A stretch of DNA of 44,733 bases from Actinobacteria bacterium OK074 (GCA_001298575.1 LJCV01000288.1:1-44733), one strand, 5' to 3'; counted from the first letter of the stretch, positions 24,703 through 33,120 are shown. Numbers and translations: made by a program. Notes: generated from the letters alone by a model not told the origin.

Positions 24703-25610
24703 AGTTCCTGCATCTCCTCGGCTACGTAACTGCGAAGCCAGGTCCGGAAGTCCGGGCCCAGGTCTTCACGTTCGCATGCGAGTCGGACAATGGCACGCAG
24801 ATAGTCGCCGCGGTCGCCGGTGTCATAGCGGCGGCCCTTGAAGACGACGCCGTGCACGGGCCCGCCGGCCTTCTCGTCCTCGGCCAGCTGCTGGAGGGCG
24901 TCGGTGATCTGGATCTCGCCGCCGCGGCCGGGCTCGGTCGTGCGCAGTATGCCGAAGATGCGGGGGTCCAGGACGTAGCGGCCGATGACGGCGTAGCCGC
25001 TGGGGGCGTCGGCCGCCTCGGGCTTCTCGACCAGCCCGGTGACCTTGACGACGTCGCTGTCCCCGGTGGGCTCGACGGCGGCGCAGCCGTAGAGGTGGAT
25101 CTGTTCGGGGGCGACCTCCATGAGGGCGACGACGCTGCCGCCGTACTGCTCCTGGACGTCGATCATGCGGGCGAGCAGGGGGTCACGGGGGTCGATGAGG
25201 TCATCCCCGAGGAGGACGGCGAAGGGTTCGTCGCCGACGTGCGGGGCGGCGCACAGGATGGCGTGGCCGAGGCCCTTGGGGTCGCCCTGGCGGACGTAGT
25301 GCATGGTGGCGAGGTCGCTGGATTCCTGGACCCGGTTGAGGCGGTCGGCGTCGCCCTTCTTCTGGAGGGCGGATTCCAGCTCGTAGTTGCGGTCGAAGTG
25401 GTCTTCCAGCGGGCGCTTGTTGCGGCCCGTGATCATGAGAACGTCGTCGAGACCCGCGGAGACCGCCTCTTCGACCACGTACTGGATCGCGGGCTTGTCC
25501 ACGACCGGCAGCATTTCCTTCGGCGTGGCTTTGGTGGCCGGCAGGAACCGGGTGCCGAGACCTGCTGCGGGGATGACAGCCTTGCTGATCCTGGGGTTCG
25601 ACTCAGTCAT
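24699..25610 (-). CDS. galU: UTP-glucose-1-phosphate uridylyltransferase
   Basis: Makes UDP-glucose from UTP and glucose 1-phosphate for cell-wall and glycan synthesis. 303 aa from ATG 25610. Seen: N-terminal nucleotide motif AVIPAAGLGTRFLPATKATPKEM, VVDKPAIQYVVEEAV, LGDDLID metal site, GLVEKPEA, GRGGEIQITDAL and the C-terminal GRRYDTGDRGDYL. All family signatures are present. ATG 25610 rather than the upstream in-frame codon at 25622 is supported by a -10 seven bases upstream (leaderless). It heads the molybdopterin/divisome gene block. Confidence 0.96.
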   Translation of the reverse strand: MTESNPRISKAVIPAAGLGTRFLPATKATPKEMLPVVDKPAIQYVVEEAVSAGLDDVLMITGRNKRPLEDHFDRNYELESALQKKGDADRLNRVQESSDLATMHYVRQGDPKGLGHAILCAAPHVGDEPFAVLLGDDLIDPRDPLLARMIDVQEQYGGSVVALMEVAPEQIHLYGCAAVEPTGDSDVVKVTGLVEKPEAADAPSGYAVIGRYVLDPRIFGILRTTEPGRGGEIQITDALQQLAEDEKAGGPVHGVVFKGRRYDTGDRGDYLRAIVRLACEREDLGPDFRTWLRSYVAEEMQEL

Positions 25611-25617
25611 GCCCGCA

Positions 25618-25623
25618 ACCATA
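25618..25623 (-). promoter_or_regulatory. -10 element for leaderless galU operon
   Basis: TATGGT on the minus strand, seven bases upstream of ATG 25610, no ribosome site. Confidence 0.5.
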
Positions 25624-25713
25624 ACTGTCTGGTATATGCGGAATCTGTGTCTCTGATTAATACGTTCTCATATGAACACATTGGAAAGGGTACGGCGGCT
25701 GTCTGTGCGTCAC

Positions 25714-26325
25714 ATGGGAGATACACCAGAGCCTGACAAGCGAATGTTGCGCCGGGAATTCATCGCGGTGAGAAGCCGGTTGACACCCGCCGACCTGCGC
25801 GCGTCGGCGACCGCCCTGGCCAAGGAGGCCGTCGGCCTGCCGGAGCTGGCACACGCGGGCACGGTCGCGGCGTACGTCTCCGTGGGCGGCGAACCGGGCA
25901 CCCCCGCCCTCCTGGACGCGCTCCACGCGCGCGGGGTGCGCGTCCTGCTGCCGGTGCTCCTGGCGGACAACGACCTCGACTGGGGCGTCTACGCCGGCGC
26001 CGGTTCCCTCGCGAGCGTCCGGCACGGCGGGCGGATGGCCCTCCTGGAGCCGTCCGGCGAACGGCTGGGCCCCGACGCCGTCCTGACGGCCGACGCCGTC
26101 CTGCTGCCCGGCCTGGCCGTCGACGCGCACGGCATGCGCCTGGGCCGCGGCGGCGGCTCCTACGACCGGGTCCTGGCCCGCCTGGAGCGCGCGGGCGCCG
26201 ATCCCGCCCTGGTGGTGCTGCTGTACGACACTGAGGTCGTCGACCACGTTCCGGCCGAGCCGCACGACCGGCCGGTGCACGCGGTGGTGACGCCGTCGGG
26301 GGTGCGGCGGTTTCGGCCTTCTTAA
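25714..26325 (+). CDS. 5-formyltetrahydrofolate cyclo-ligase
   Basis: ATP-dependent conversion of 5-formyl-THF to 5,10-methenyl-THF in one-carbon metabolism; about 203 aa. Seen: KRMLRREFIAVRSRLT basic N-terminal helix, YVSVGGEPGT near residue 50, and the ATP/Mg loop GMRLGRGGGSYDR near 145, DTEVVDHVP. The start is uncertain: ATG 25714 is used, GTG 25705 and ATG 25672 are in frame and none has a good ribosome site. Divergent from galU; converges on the penicillin acylase gene with a shared terminator. Confidence 0.92.
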   Translation: MGDTPEPDKRMLRREFIAVRSRLTPADLRASATALAKEAVGLPELAHAGTVAAYVSVGGEPGTPALLDALHARGVRVLLPVLLADNDLDWGVYAGAGSLASVRHGGRMALLEPSGERLGPDAVLTADAVLLPGLAVDAHGMRLGRGGGSYDRVLARLERAGADPALVVLLYDTEVVDHVPAEPHDRPVHAVVTPSGVRRFRPS

Positions 26326-26340
26326 GCGGCGTTCCACGCG

Positions 26341-26374
26341 AAAGGGCCCTCCACGCACGCGTGGAGGGCCCTTT
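26341..26374. terminator. bidirectional terminator
   Basis: Perfect 15-bp stem AAAGGGCCCTCCACG / CGTGGAGGGCCCTTT with a 4-base loop, between two convergent genes; flanking A3/T3 serve both directions. Confidence 0.9.
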
Positions 26375-26393
26375 CAGACCAGACGGACAACCG

Positions 26394-29150
26394 TCACGGT
26401 TCCAGCGTCAGCGTGTCGCTCGTGCTCTCGTCGACCGCCTTCTTGGAGAAGCTCCACGACAGCAGTTCGCCCTTGACCCACAGGCCGGTCTGGTCCGTGT
26501 AGTGGGCGCTGTAGGCGTGCCCCGAGGCTCCGGAGAGGTTGATCCACTTGGAGTTGTCGAGGTCGGAGAGGTCGACGACCATCCGCATCGACGGCACCCA
26601 CACGGCGCTGTAGCCGCCCGCCGCGTTCCACCCGGTCGCGTTGACGGTGGCCTGGCCGCCGTCCAGTTCCCAGGGGCCGCGGTTGAGCATGTACTTGATG
26701 ACGGCGGGGCCGTCGGTGCCCAGGGTCTGGTTGTTCAGGAACAGGCGGTGCAGCCGGCCCCAGCTCCAGGTGTCGATGTCCTTGCCGAGCTTGGCGGTCA
26801 GCTCCCAGCGGGCGTCCTTCATGGCACGCGCGAACAGCTGGTCGCGGGTCGTGGTCGCGTTGTCGGTGCCGGACTTGGGCGACTGCCACCAGGCGTTGTT
26901 CTGGTCGTTGATGATGTTGCGCACCACCTCGAACCAGCGGTCGCCGCCGTCGGGCTGGGCCTCGTCCGCGTCGCGCTCGCCGCACTCGCGCACCTTGCGG
27001 TCCTCGTCGGCGGGCCCGGTGTCGTTGGCCGGTTCGACGGACAGGCACTGGCCCTTGACGCGCAGTTCCTTGGGCAGCTTGTCGCCGAAGGCCAGCAGCA
27101 GGATGTTGCGCCACACGGCGTTGAAGTAGGCGGCGGCGGCCGAGTCGGAGTCCTGGGTGTAGTCCCAGCCCTCCAGGAGCTTCTGGGCCTCGCGCACGCT
27201 CGGGTCGGAGATGTCGATCTTGAGCAGCTTGGGCACCAGGAGCTTGGCGATCTCGCTGCTGTTGTCGAGCTGCATCTGCCGCATGTCGTCGGGCGAGATC
27301 TTGCCGCCGTCGTCGATCTTCGACTTGATCAGGTCGATGATCCGCTGGCTGCGCGCCCCGTAGCCCCAGTCCGTGGTGAGCGTGTACGGGTACTTGTCCG
27401 GGTCGATCACGGCCTGGTTGGCGGTGACGATGTAGCCGCTCTTCGGGTTGAGTTCGTAGGGCAGTTCGGCCTGCTTGATGTAGCCGGTCCAGCGGTACTT
27501 GGAGTCCCAGCCGGGCACCGGCAGCGCGCCGTCGTCGCCCTGCGCGCGCGTGGGGATCTTTCCGGGCAGCTGGTAGCCGATGTTGCCCTGGGTGTCGGCG
27601 TAGACGAGGTTCTGCGAGGGGACCTCGAAGTCGGCCGAAGCGGCGCGGAACGACGTCCAGTTGGTCGCCTTGTCGATCTCGAAGACGGCGTCCATGGTGT
27701 TGCCGGGCGTCAGCGCGGTCCAGCGCAGGGCGACGCCGTAGCCGTCGCCGCGGTCGGGTGCGGCGGTGTCGACGGTGGCCTTCTTGCCGACGGTGACGAG
27801 TTCGTCGTCGCGGTCGGACAGCAGGGGCCCGTTGTTGGTCCCGCGGACGACGATCTTCCGGCTCGAACCGCCGGCCACCTTGATCGTCTCGGTGCGCGTG
27901 GTGAACGGGACCGTCTTGTTGTCGTAGAGGTAGCCGTCGCCGCTGAGCTTCTCCAGGTAGAGGTCGGTGGTGTCGACCCCGGAGTTGGTCATGCCCCAGG
28001 AGATGTTCGCGTTGTGGCCGATGATCACACCGGGCATGCCCGCGAAGGTGTAGCCGGAGACGTCGTACTGGCACTTGCTGGAGACCGTGGTGCAGTGCAG
28101 GCCCATCTGGTACCAGACGGACGGCAGGGTCGCCGACAGGTGCGGGTCGTTGGCCAGCAGCGGTTTGCCGGTGATGGTGTGGGCGCCGGAGACGACCCAG
28201 GCGTTGGAGCCGATGCCGTTGCCGTTCACACCGACGGCCGTCGGAAGATCTTCCAGAGCCCCCGAGAGGCTCGCCAGCTGGCTTGTGAGGGCCGAGGAGG
28301 TCGAGGTGGACGTCGAGGCCGAGGAACCGCTCGTGGAGGCCGTGGAGGACGACGTGGAGGCGCTCTGCTCGAACGCCTGGGTCAGGCTGTCGTACTCGCC
28401 CTCCTGCACGATCGTCTCGTTGCGGCTGTAGGGGTAGTCCGGGTACAGGTCCGCGATCTGCTGGGGGCCCAGCCTGCTGGTCATCAGGGAGCGGTCGATC
28501 TCGTCCTGCATGTTGCCGCGCAGGTCCCAGGCCATCGCCTTGAGCCACGCGACCGAGTCCACCGGGGTCCACTTCGCGGGCTTGTAGTTGTTCTCGAAGC
28601 CCAGCGCCGCGTACTCCAGCGAGATCTCCTTGCCGTCCTTGCCCGCGAGGTAGGCGTTGACGCCCTTGGCGTATGCCTGGAGGTACGCCTTGGTGGAGGC
28701 CGACAGCTTGGTGTCGTACTCCTGCTTGGCGACGCGGTCCCAGCCCAGGGTGCGCAGGAACTCGTCGTTCTTGACCTGGCTCTTGCCGAACATCTCCGAC
28801 AGGCGGCCCGCCGTCATGTGGCGGCGCACGTCCATCTCGTAGAAGCGGTCCTGCGCCTGTACGTAACCCTGCGCCATGAACAGGTCCGCGTCGGAGGAGG
28901 CGTAGATCTGCGGGATGCCGTAACTGTCGCGCTTGACCTCCACCTTCCCGGACAGGCCCTGGAGGGTGAGCGTGCCCGTGGTCTGCGGGAGGGAGGCGCG
29001 CACCGTGCTCACGGTCCAGAAGGCGCCGTAGCCGATGCCCCCGATCACGGCGAGCACCAGGACGATCACGAACAGGCGGGCTCTGCGCCCCTTCTTCCTG
29101 CCGGACCTGCCGGACTGCTGACCGGAAGAGGCGGTGGTGTTGGGGGGCAT
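26394..29150 (-). CDS. penicillin acylase family (Ntn-hydrolase) protein
   Basis: 918 aa, membrane-anchored or secreted self-processing amidohydrolase. Seen: one N-terminal helix at about 25-45, small-subunit start VEVKRDSYGIPQIYA near residue 70, and the Ntn nucleophile Ser315 in GIGSNAWVVSG, followed by GKPLLANDPHLSATLPSVWY. This implies cleavage before Ser315 into alpha and beta chains. A Ser/Thr-rich stretch of about 35 residues sits at about 262-290, just ahead of the cleavage point. ATG 29150 has AAGGAAAG upstream. Likely substrates: N-acyl amides such as acyl-homoserine lactones or lipopeptides; unproven. Confidence 0.93.
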   Translation of the reverse strand: MPPNTTASSGQQSGRSGRKKGRRARLFVIVLVLAVIGGIGYGAFWTVSTVRASLPQTTGTLTLQGLSGKVEVKRDSYGIPQIYASSDADLFMAQGYVQAQDRFYEMDVRRHMTAGRLSEMFGKSQVKNDEFLRTLGWDRVAKQEYDTKLSASTKAYLQAYAKGVNAYLAGKDGKEISLEYAALGFENNYKPAKWTPVDSVAWLKAMAWDLRGNMQDEIDRSLMTSRLGPQQIADLYPDYPYSRNETIVQEGEYDSLTQAFEQSASTSSSTASTSGSSASTSTSTSSALTSQLASLSGALEDLPTAVGVNGNGIGSNAWVVSGAHTITGKPLLANDPHLSATLPSVWYQMGLHCTTVSSKCQYDVSGYTFAGMPGVIIGHNANISWGMTNSGVDTTDLYLEKLSGDGYLYDNKTVPFTTRTETIKVAGGSSRKIVVRGTNNGPLLSDRDDELVTVGKKATVDTAAPDRGDGYGVALRWTALTPGNTMDAVFEIDKATNWTSFRAASADFEVPSQNLVYADTQGNIGYQLPGKIPTRAQGDDGALPVPGWDSKYRWTGYIKQAELPYELNPKSGYIVTANQAVIDPDKYPYTLTTDWGYGARSQRIIDLIKSKIDDGGKISPDDMRQMQLDNSSEIAKLLVPKLLKIDISDPSVREAQKLLEGWDYTQDSDSAAAAYFNAVWRNILLLAFGDKLPKELRVKGQCLSVEPANDTGPADEDRKVRECGERDADEAQPDGGDRWFEVVRNIINDQNNAWWQSPKSGTDNATTTRDQLFARAMKDARWELTAKLGKDIDTWSWGRLHRLFLNNQTLGTDGPAVIKYMLNRGPWELDGGQATVNATGWNAAGGYSAVWVPSMRMVVDLSDLDNSKWINLSGASGHAYSAHYTDQTGLWVKGELLSWSFSKKAVDESTSDTLTLEP

Positions 29151-29569
29151 CGCTTTCCTTGCTGTCCTTACGCGAGCGGCAGGGCGGGCTGTGCTGTGTG
29201 CTGGGCGGCCGGCCGCTACCGGTGAGCGGCAACTGAGCGCAGGAGCAACCATAGGCGCAGGGCCCACCGCCGATTGACGCGGAGTCGGAAACGGGGCGGA
29301 CGAGAGTTCGATCTCACCCTCGAACAGTTCGGTCCGGCTTCCGCCCGACCCCGATCCGACCCTGGTACGACCCCGATCCAACCCCGGCGGGACCCTGATC
29401 CCACCCCGGGAACGTCAAGAAAGCGTCAAGAGTTAGGTAAGGTAACGAAGTACTTGGATGCGGCACGCCGCAATCCTGGATCTTGTGTACGTGAGCACGC
29501 GCGACCTCACCACGCGCGCGTGCGGTGCTCGTGCGCGGCCCGCGCGTGAGCCTGTGAAGGGAACCGCCA
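29151..29569. other. intergenic region with divergent promoters and direct repeats
   Basis: 419 bases without a gene. It contains imperfect GACCCCGATCC/GACCCTG repeats (about 29347-29405), two CGTCAAGA copies 11 bases apart (29413-29420, 29424-29431), a possible -10 TAAGGT at 29438-29443 for the antiporter, and a GC-rich leader with an inverted repeat CACGCGCG (near 29513) / CGCGCGTG (near 29541). Confidence 0.55.
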
Positions 29570-31063
29570 CTGACCGTCCACCACCTCAACCAGCTCCTGC
29601 TCGTCTGCTCGCTCGTTCTGCTCGTCGCGGTGGCGGCGGTCCGTATCTCCTCGCGCAGCGGGCTCCCCAGCCTGCTCGTCTACCTGGGCATCGGCGTCCT
29701 GATGGGACAGGACGGCATCGGCGACATCCACTTCAGCGATGCCGAGATGACCCAGGTCATCGGGTACGCGGCCCTGGTCGTGATCCTGGCCGAGGGCGGC
29801 CTCGGCACGAAGTGGAAGGAGATCAAACCGGTACTGCCGGCCGCGTCCGCGATGGCGCTCGCCGGGGTCGCGATCAGTGTCGGCGTGACGGCCGCGGGCG
29901 CGCACTACCTGGTCGGGCTGGAATGGCGGCAGGCGTTCATCATCGGGGCGGTGGTGTCCTCCACGGACGCGGCGGCGGTCTTCTCGGTCCTGCGCAAAAT
30001 CCCCCTCCCCGCGCGCGTGACGGCCACGCTGGAGGCCGAGTCCGGCTTCAACGACGCCCCGGTGGTCATCCTGGTCGTCGCGTTCTCCACCCAGGGGCCG
30101 GTCGAGCACTGGTACCACCTGCTGTTCGAGATAGCCCTGGAGCTGGCCATCGGCGCGGCCATCGGCATCGCCGTCGGCTGGCTCGGCTCCTGGGGCATGC
30201 GGCACGTGGCGCTGCCCGCCTCCGGCCTCTACCCGATCGCCGTCATGGCCATCTCGCTCACCGCGTACGCCGCCGGAGCGCTCGCCCACGGCAGCGGCTT
30301 CCTCGCGGTCTACCTGGCCTCCATGGTGCTCGGCAACGCGAAACTGCCGCACTGGCCGGCCACCCGCGGCTTCGCCGACGGGCTCGGCTGGATCGCCCAG
30401 ATCGGCATGTTCGTCCTGCTCGGCCTGCTGGTCACACCGCACGAGATGGGCGACGACATCCTGCCCGCCATCCTCATAGGGCTGGTCCTGACCGCGGTCG
30501 CCCGCCCGCTGAGCGTGGTGATCAGCCTGCTGCCCTTCCGGGTGCCCTGGCAGGAGCAGGCACTGATGTCCTGGGCGGGCCTGCGCGGCGCCGTCCCCAT
30601 CATCCTGGCGACCATCCCCATGGTGAACGGCGTCGAGGAAAGCCGCCGGATCTTCAACATCGTCTTCGTCCTGGTCGTCGTCTACACCCTCGTGCAGGGC
30701 CCCACCCTGCCGTGGCTGGCCCGCACACTGCATCTGGGCAAGGGCCCCGAGGCCGACGACCTGGGCATCGAGTCGGCGCCCCTGGAGCGGCTGCGCGGCC
30801 ATCTGCTGTCGGTCGCGATCCCCGAGGGCTCCAAGATGCACGGCGTCGAGGTCAACGAACTGCGGCTGCCGCCGGGGGCCGCGGTGACCCTCGTCGTGCG
30901 CGACGGGAAGTCCTTCGTGCCGCTGCCGACGACCGTGCTGCGCCGCGGCGACGAACTGCTCGTGGTCGCCACGAACCCGGTCCGGGACGCGGCCGAACAG
31001 CGGCTGCGGGCGGTCGGCCAGGGCGGCAAGCTGGCGGGATGGCTGGGCACGGCGGACCCGTAG
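29570..31063 (+). CDS. potassium/proton antiporter (CPA1/NhaP2-like), CTG start
   Basis: 497 aa cation/proton antiporter. Seen: about 12 hydrophobic segments, QDGIGDIHF, LAEGGLGTKW, SSTDAAAVFSVL (TM5 Asp region), SGFNDAPVV (TM6 Asp), SWAGLRGAVPI, and a cytoplasmic C-terminal TrkA-C/RCK_C domain (IPEGSKMHGVEV, LRRGDELLVVA). The frame is closed by TGA at 29555; no ATG/GTG/TTG occurs before GTG 29630, which would delete half of TM1. CTG 29570 keeps TM1 (LTVHHLNQLLLVCS) and has AAGGGA eight bases upstream, so I take it as the start. Role: K+ and pH homeostasis. Confidence 0.85.
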   Translation: MTVHHLNQLLLVCSLVLLVAVAAVRISSRSGLPSLLVYLGIGVLMGQDGIGDIHFSDAEMTQVIGYAALVVILAEGGLGTKWKEIKPVLPAASAMALAGVAISVGVTAAGAHYLVGLEWRQAFIIGAVVSSTDAAAVFSVLRKIPLPARVTATLEAESGFNDAPVVILVVAFSTQGPVEHWYHLLFEIALELAIGAAIGIAVGWLGSWGMRHVALPASGLYPIAVMAISLTAYAAGALAHGSGFLAVYLASMVLGNAKLPHWPATRGFADGLGWIAQIGMFVLLGLLVTPHEMGDDILPAILIGLVLTAVARPLSVVISLLPFRVPWQEQALMSWAGLRGAVPIILATIPMVNGVEESRRIFNIVFVLVVVYTLVQGPTLPWLARTLHLGKGPEADDLGIESAPLERLRGHLLSVAIPEGSKMHGVEVNELRLPPGAAVTLVVRDGKSFVPLPTTVLRRGDELLVVATNPVRDAAEQRLRAVGQGGKLAGWLGTADP

Positions 31064-31198
31064 AGCCGCCGCGTTTCCCCCGTGTTTCTGTCCGCATTTT
31101 CCCCTGCGTTTCACAGCCCAGGTCCGCCCATGTCACCGGTTTCACAGGTGGGCGGCGACCATCCCCTGTACGATGCAGGCGCACCCTGATCGAACCAA

Positions 31199-31320
31199 CT
31201 CTGCCTGACGCAGAGCTGGCGCGACCGTATGGCGGTCGGCAGACCCTCTTGCACGAGGTACCGGCATCTACCGCAGTCCGCGCAAGAGGACAGCTCTCGG
31301 CGTGCCCGCGCGGGCACGCC
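31199..31320 (+). ncRNA. structured 5' leader of MFS gene (candidate cis-regulatory RNA)
   Basis: Four consecutive perfect stems in 122 nt: CTCTGC/GCAGAG (31199-31215), CGACCG/CGGTCG (31222-31238), CCTCTTGC/GCAAGAGG (31245-31289, with an inner GGTA/TACC) and an 11-bp stem starting GGCGTGCCCGC (31299-31320). A possible -10 TACGAT lies at 31169-31174 and the ribosome site AGAAAGG at 31331 follows the last stem. No known riboswitch class is recognised. Confidence 0.5.
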
Positions 31321-31345
31321 ACCAGGCGGCAGAAAGGCACGGGCC

Positions 31346-32688
31346 GTGGCATCCACGGTCTCCCGGACCACCCGTCCGGACCGCCCGGGTTACGGACGAC
31401 TGCTGCGCACCCGCGGCGCCTTGACGTTCCTGCTCCCCGGCTTCGCCGCACGCCAGCCGTTCGCGATGCTGACCATCTCCCTGGTCCTGCTCGTCCAGCA
31501 CACCACCGGCTCCTACGGGACCGCCGGCGCCGTCGCGGCCGTCACGGGCGTCGCCATGGCCCTGTGCGCGCCCCTGGGCGGCCGTCTCGCCGACCGTTAC
31601 GGACAGCGGGCCGCCTGCTGCCCGGCATCGCCCTGCACGCCCTGGCGGGCCTGTCGCTGACCGCGCTGGCCCTGCTCGACGCTCCCCTGTGGGCGCTGTT
31701 CGCGGCGGCCGTGCCGACCGGCGCGTCGGTGCCGCAGATCGGGCCCATGGTCCGCGCCCGCTGGGGCGTGGTGCTCGGGGACTCGCCCCTGATGACGACG
31801 GCCGCGGCCTTCGAGTCCGTCACGGACGAGCTGACCTTCGTCTTCGGCCCACTGTTCGCGACCGCCCTGTGCACGGCCGTGCACCCGGCCGCGGGCCTGC
31901 TGACGGAGGCCGGACTGACACTCGTCGGCGGTGTGCTGTTCGCGGCACAGAAGCGCACGCAGCCGACGGTGACCGGGCACGCACGCGTGGCGGACGGTTC
32001 CGGCGCGGTGCGCGACGGTTCCGGCGGACCGGAGAGCGGTTCTCGCGGCCACGCGCGCGTGGGGCACGTTTCCGCACTGGGCATCCCCGGGGTGCGGGTC
32101 CTGGTGGTGGCCTTCCTGGGCATCGGTTCCGTCTTCGGCGGCATGCAGGTCTCCCTGGCCGCGTTCGCCGAGTCGATCGGCGAACCTGGCCTGAACGGGG
32201 TCCTCTACGGGGTCTTCGCCGCCGGCAACATGCTCTCCGGTGTCGTCTGCGGCGCGGTCGCCTGGAAGACGGCACCCCGACGCCGTCTGGTCGTCGGGTA
32301 CACGGGCCTCGCGCTGACCGCGTCCGGCCTGTGGGCGGCCCACTCCGTGGTGGCGCTCGCCGGGCTCGGCCTCCTGGTCGGCATGTGCATCGCGCCCGCC
32401 CTGATCACCGGCTACACACTGGTCGACGGCCTGGTCCCGGCCGGTGCGCGCACCGAGGCGTTCACCTGGCTGACGGGCGCGGTCGCCTTCGGCCAGGCGG
32501 CCGCCGTGACGCTCGCCGGACAACTGGAGGACCGGCTGGGGGACGGCGCCGGATTCCTGGTGCCGCCGGCCGGCACGATCCTCGCCCTGGCGGTCGTGGT
32601 GACCCTGCGGTCGCGGCTGTCCGTGCGCTCCCGCAGCCGTACGGTCGCACGTGGTGTGGGTCACCGCGTGAAGGTCGCAGTGGACTGA
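31346..32688 (+). pseudogene. MFS transporter gene with one-base frameshift
   Basis: Drug-efflux-like MFS protein, about 447 aa if intact. Seen: GTG 31346 with AGAAAGG nine bases upstream; first frame gives FAARQPFAMLTISLVLLVQH and the MFS loop motif GGRLADRYGQRA, then derails; from about 31615 a second frame continues LLPGIALHALAGLSLTALAL through the remaining helices to 32688. One base is missing near 31613 (GC?CTG). The rest is well preserved, so this is either a very recent mutation, a sequencing error, or less likely programmed frameshifting. Converges with nothing; followed by the CIRCE/FmdB gene. Confidence 0.8.
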
Positions 32689-32718
32689 TCCGCTGGAATA
32701 GGCCAGTATTGAACGTCG

Positions 32719-32745
32719 TTAGCACTCATTGAGTGAGAGTGCCAG
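32719..32745 (+). promoter_or_regulatory. CIRCE-like HrcA operator
   Basis: TTAGCACTC-N9-GAGTGCCAG; the consensus CIRCE is TTAGCACTC-N9-GAGTGCTAA, so the left half is perfect and the right half has two changes where it merges with the ribosome site AGGAGGA (32744-32750). Predicts heat-shock (HrcA) control of the FmdB gene. Confidence 0.75.
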
Positions 32746-32757
32746 GAGGAAGACACA

Positions 32758-33120
32758 GTGCCGACCTACCAGTACCAATGCACCGAGTGCGGCCAGGGCC
32801 TTGAGGCGGTGCAGAAGTTCACCGACGACGCCCTGACGGAGTGCCCCAACTGCAGTGGCCGCCTGAAGAAGGTGTACTCGGCCGTCGGCATCGTCTTCAA
32901 GGGCTCCGGTTTCTACCGCAACGACAGCCGCGGCTCGTCGTCCACCAGCAGCCCGGCGTCGACGTCATCGTCGTCTTCCTCGTCCTCGAACGGGTCGAAG
33001 TCGTCGGACTCGTCGTCGTCCTCGGGATCTTCCGGTTCGTCCGGGTCCTCGGGGTCCTCCGGCTCGTCCTCGTCGTCCTCCAGCACCTCCGGCGGATCGA
33101 GCAGCAGCTCCGCCGCGTAG
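32758..33120 (+). CDS. FmdB-family zinc-ribbon protein with Ser-rich tail
   Basis: 120 aa. Seen: N-terminal zinc ribbon of about 45 residues, PTYQYQCTECG and ECPNCSG (two CxxC pairs), then KKVYSAVGIVFKGSGFYRND, the FmdB/Zn-ribbon_8 family core. The last 60 residues are almost only Ser and Gly, encoded by TCGTCC/TCCTCG-type repeats. GTG 32758 with AGGAGGA upstream. The function is unknown; the name comes from a putative regulator of formamidase genes. The CIRCE-like element overlapping the ribosome site suggests heat-shock regulation. Confidence 0.9.
   Translation: MPTYQYQCTECGQGLEAVQKFTDDALTECPNCSGRLKKVYSAVGIVFKGSGFYRNDSRGSSSTSSPASTSSSSSSSSNGSKSSDSSSSSGSSGSSGSSGSSGSSSSSSSTSGGSSSSSAA

Noticed and set aside
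26361..29225. Reading frame of 954 codons on the plus strand opposite the penicillin acylase gene
   Set aside because: It mirrors the real gene in a high-G+C genome, has no recognisable domain and unnatural composition; the minus-strand protein has clear family motifs.
29440..29569. Cyclic-di-AMP (ydaO-type) riboswitch before the K+/H+ antiporter
   Set aside because: Plausible by function, but I could not find the ydaO consensus segments; only generic GC-rich inverted repeats are present.
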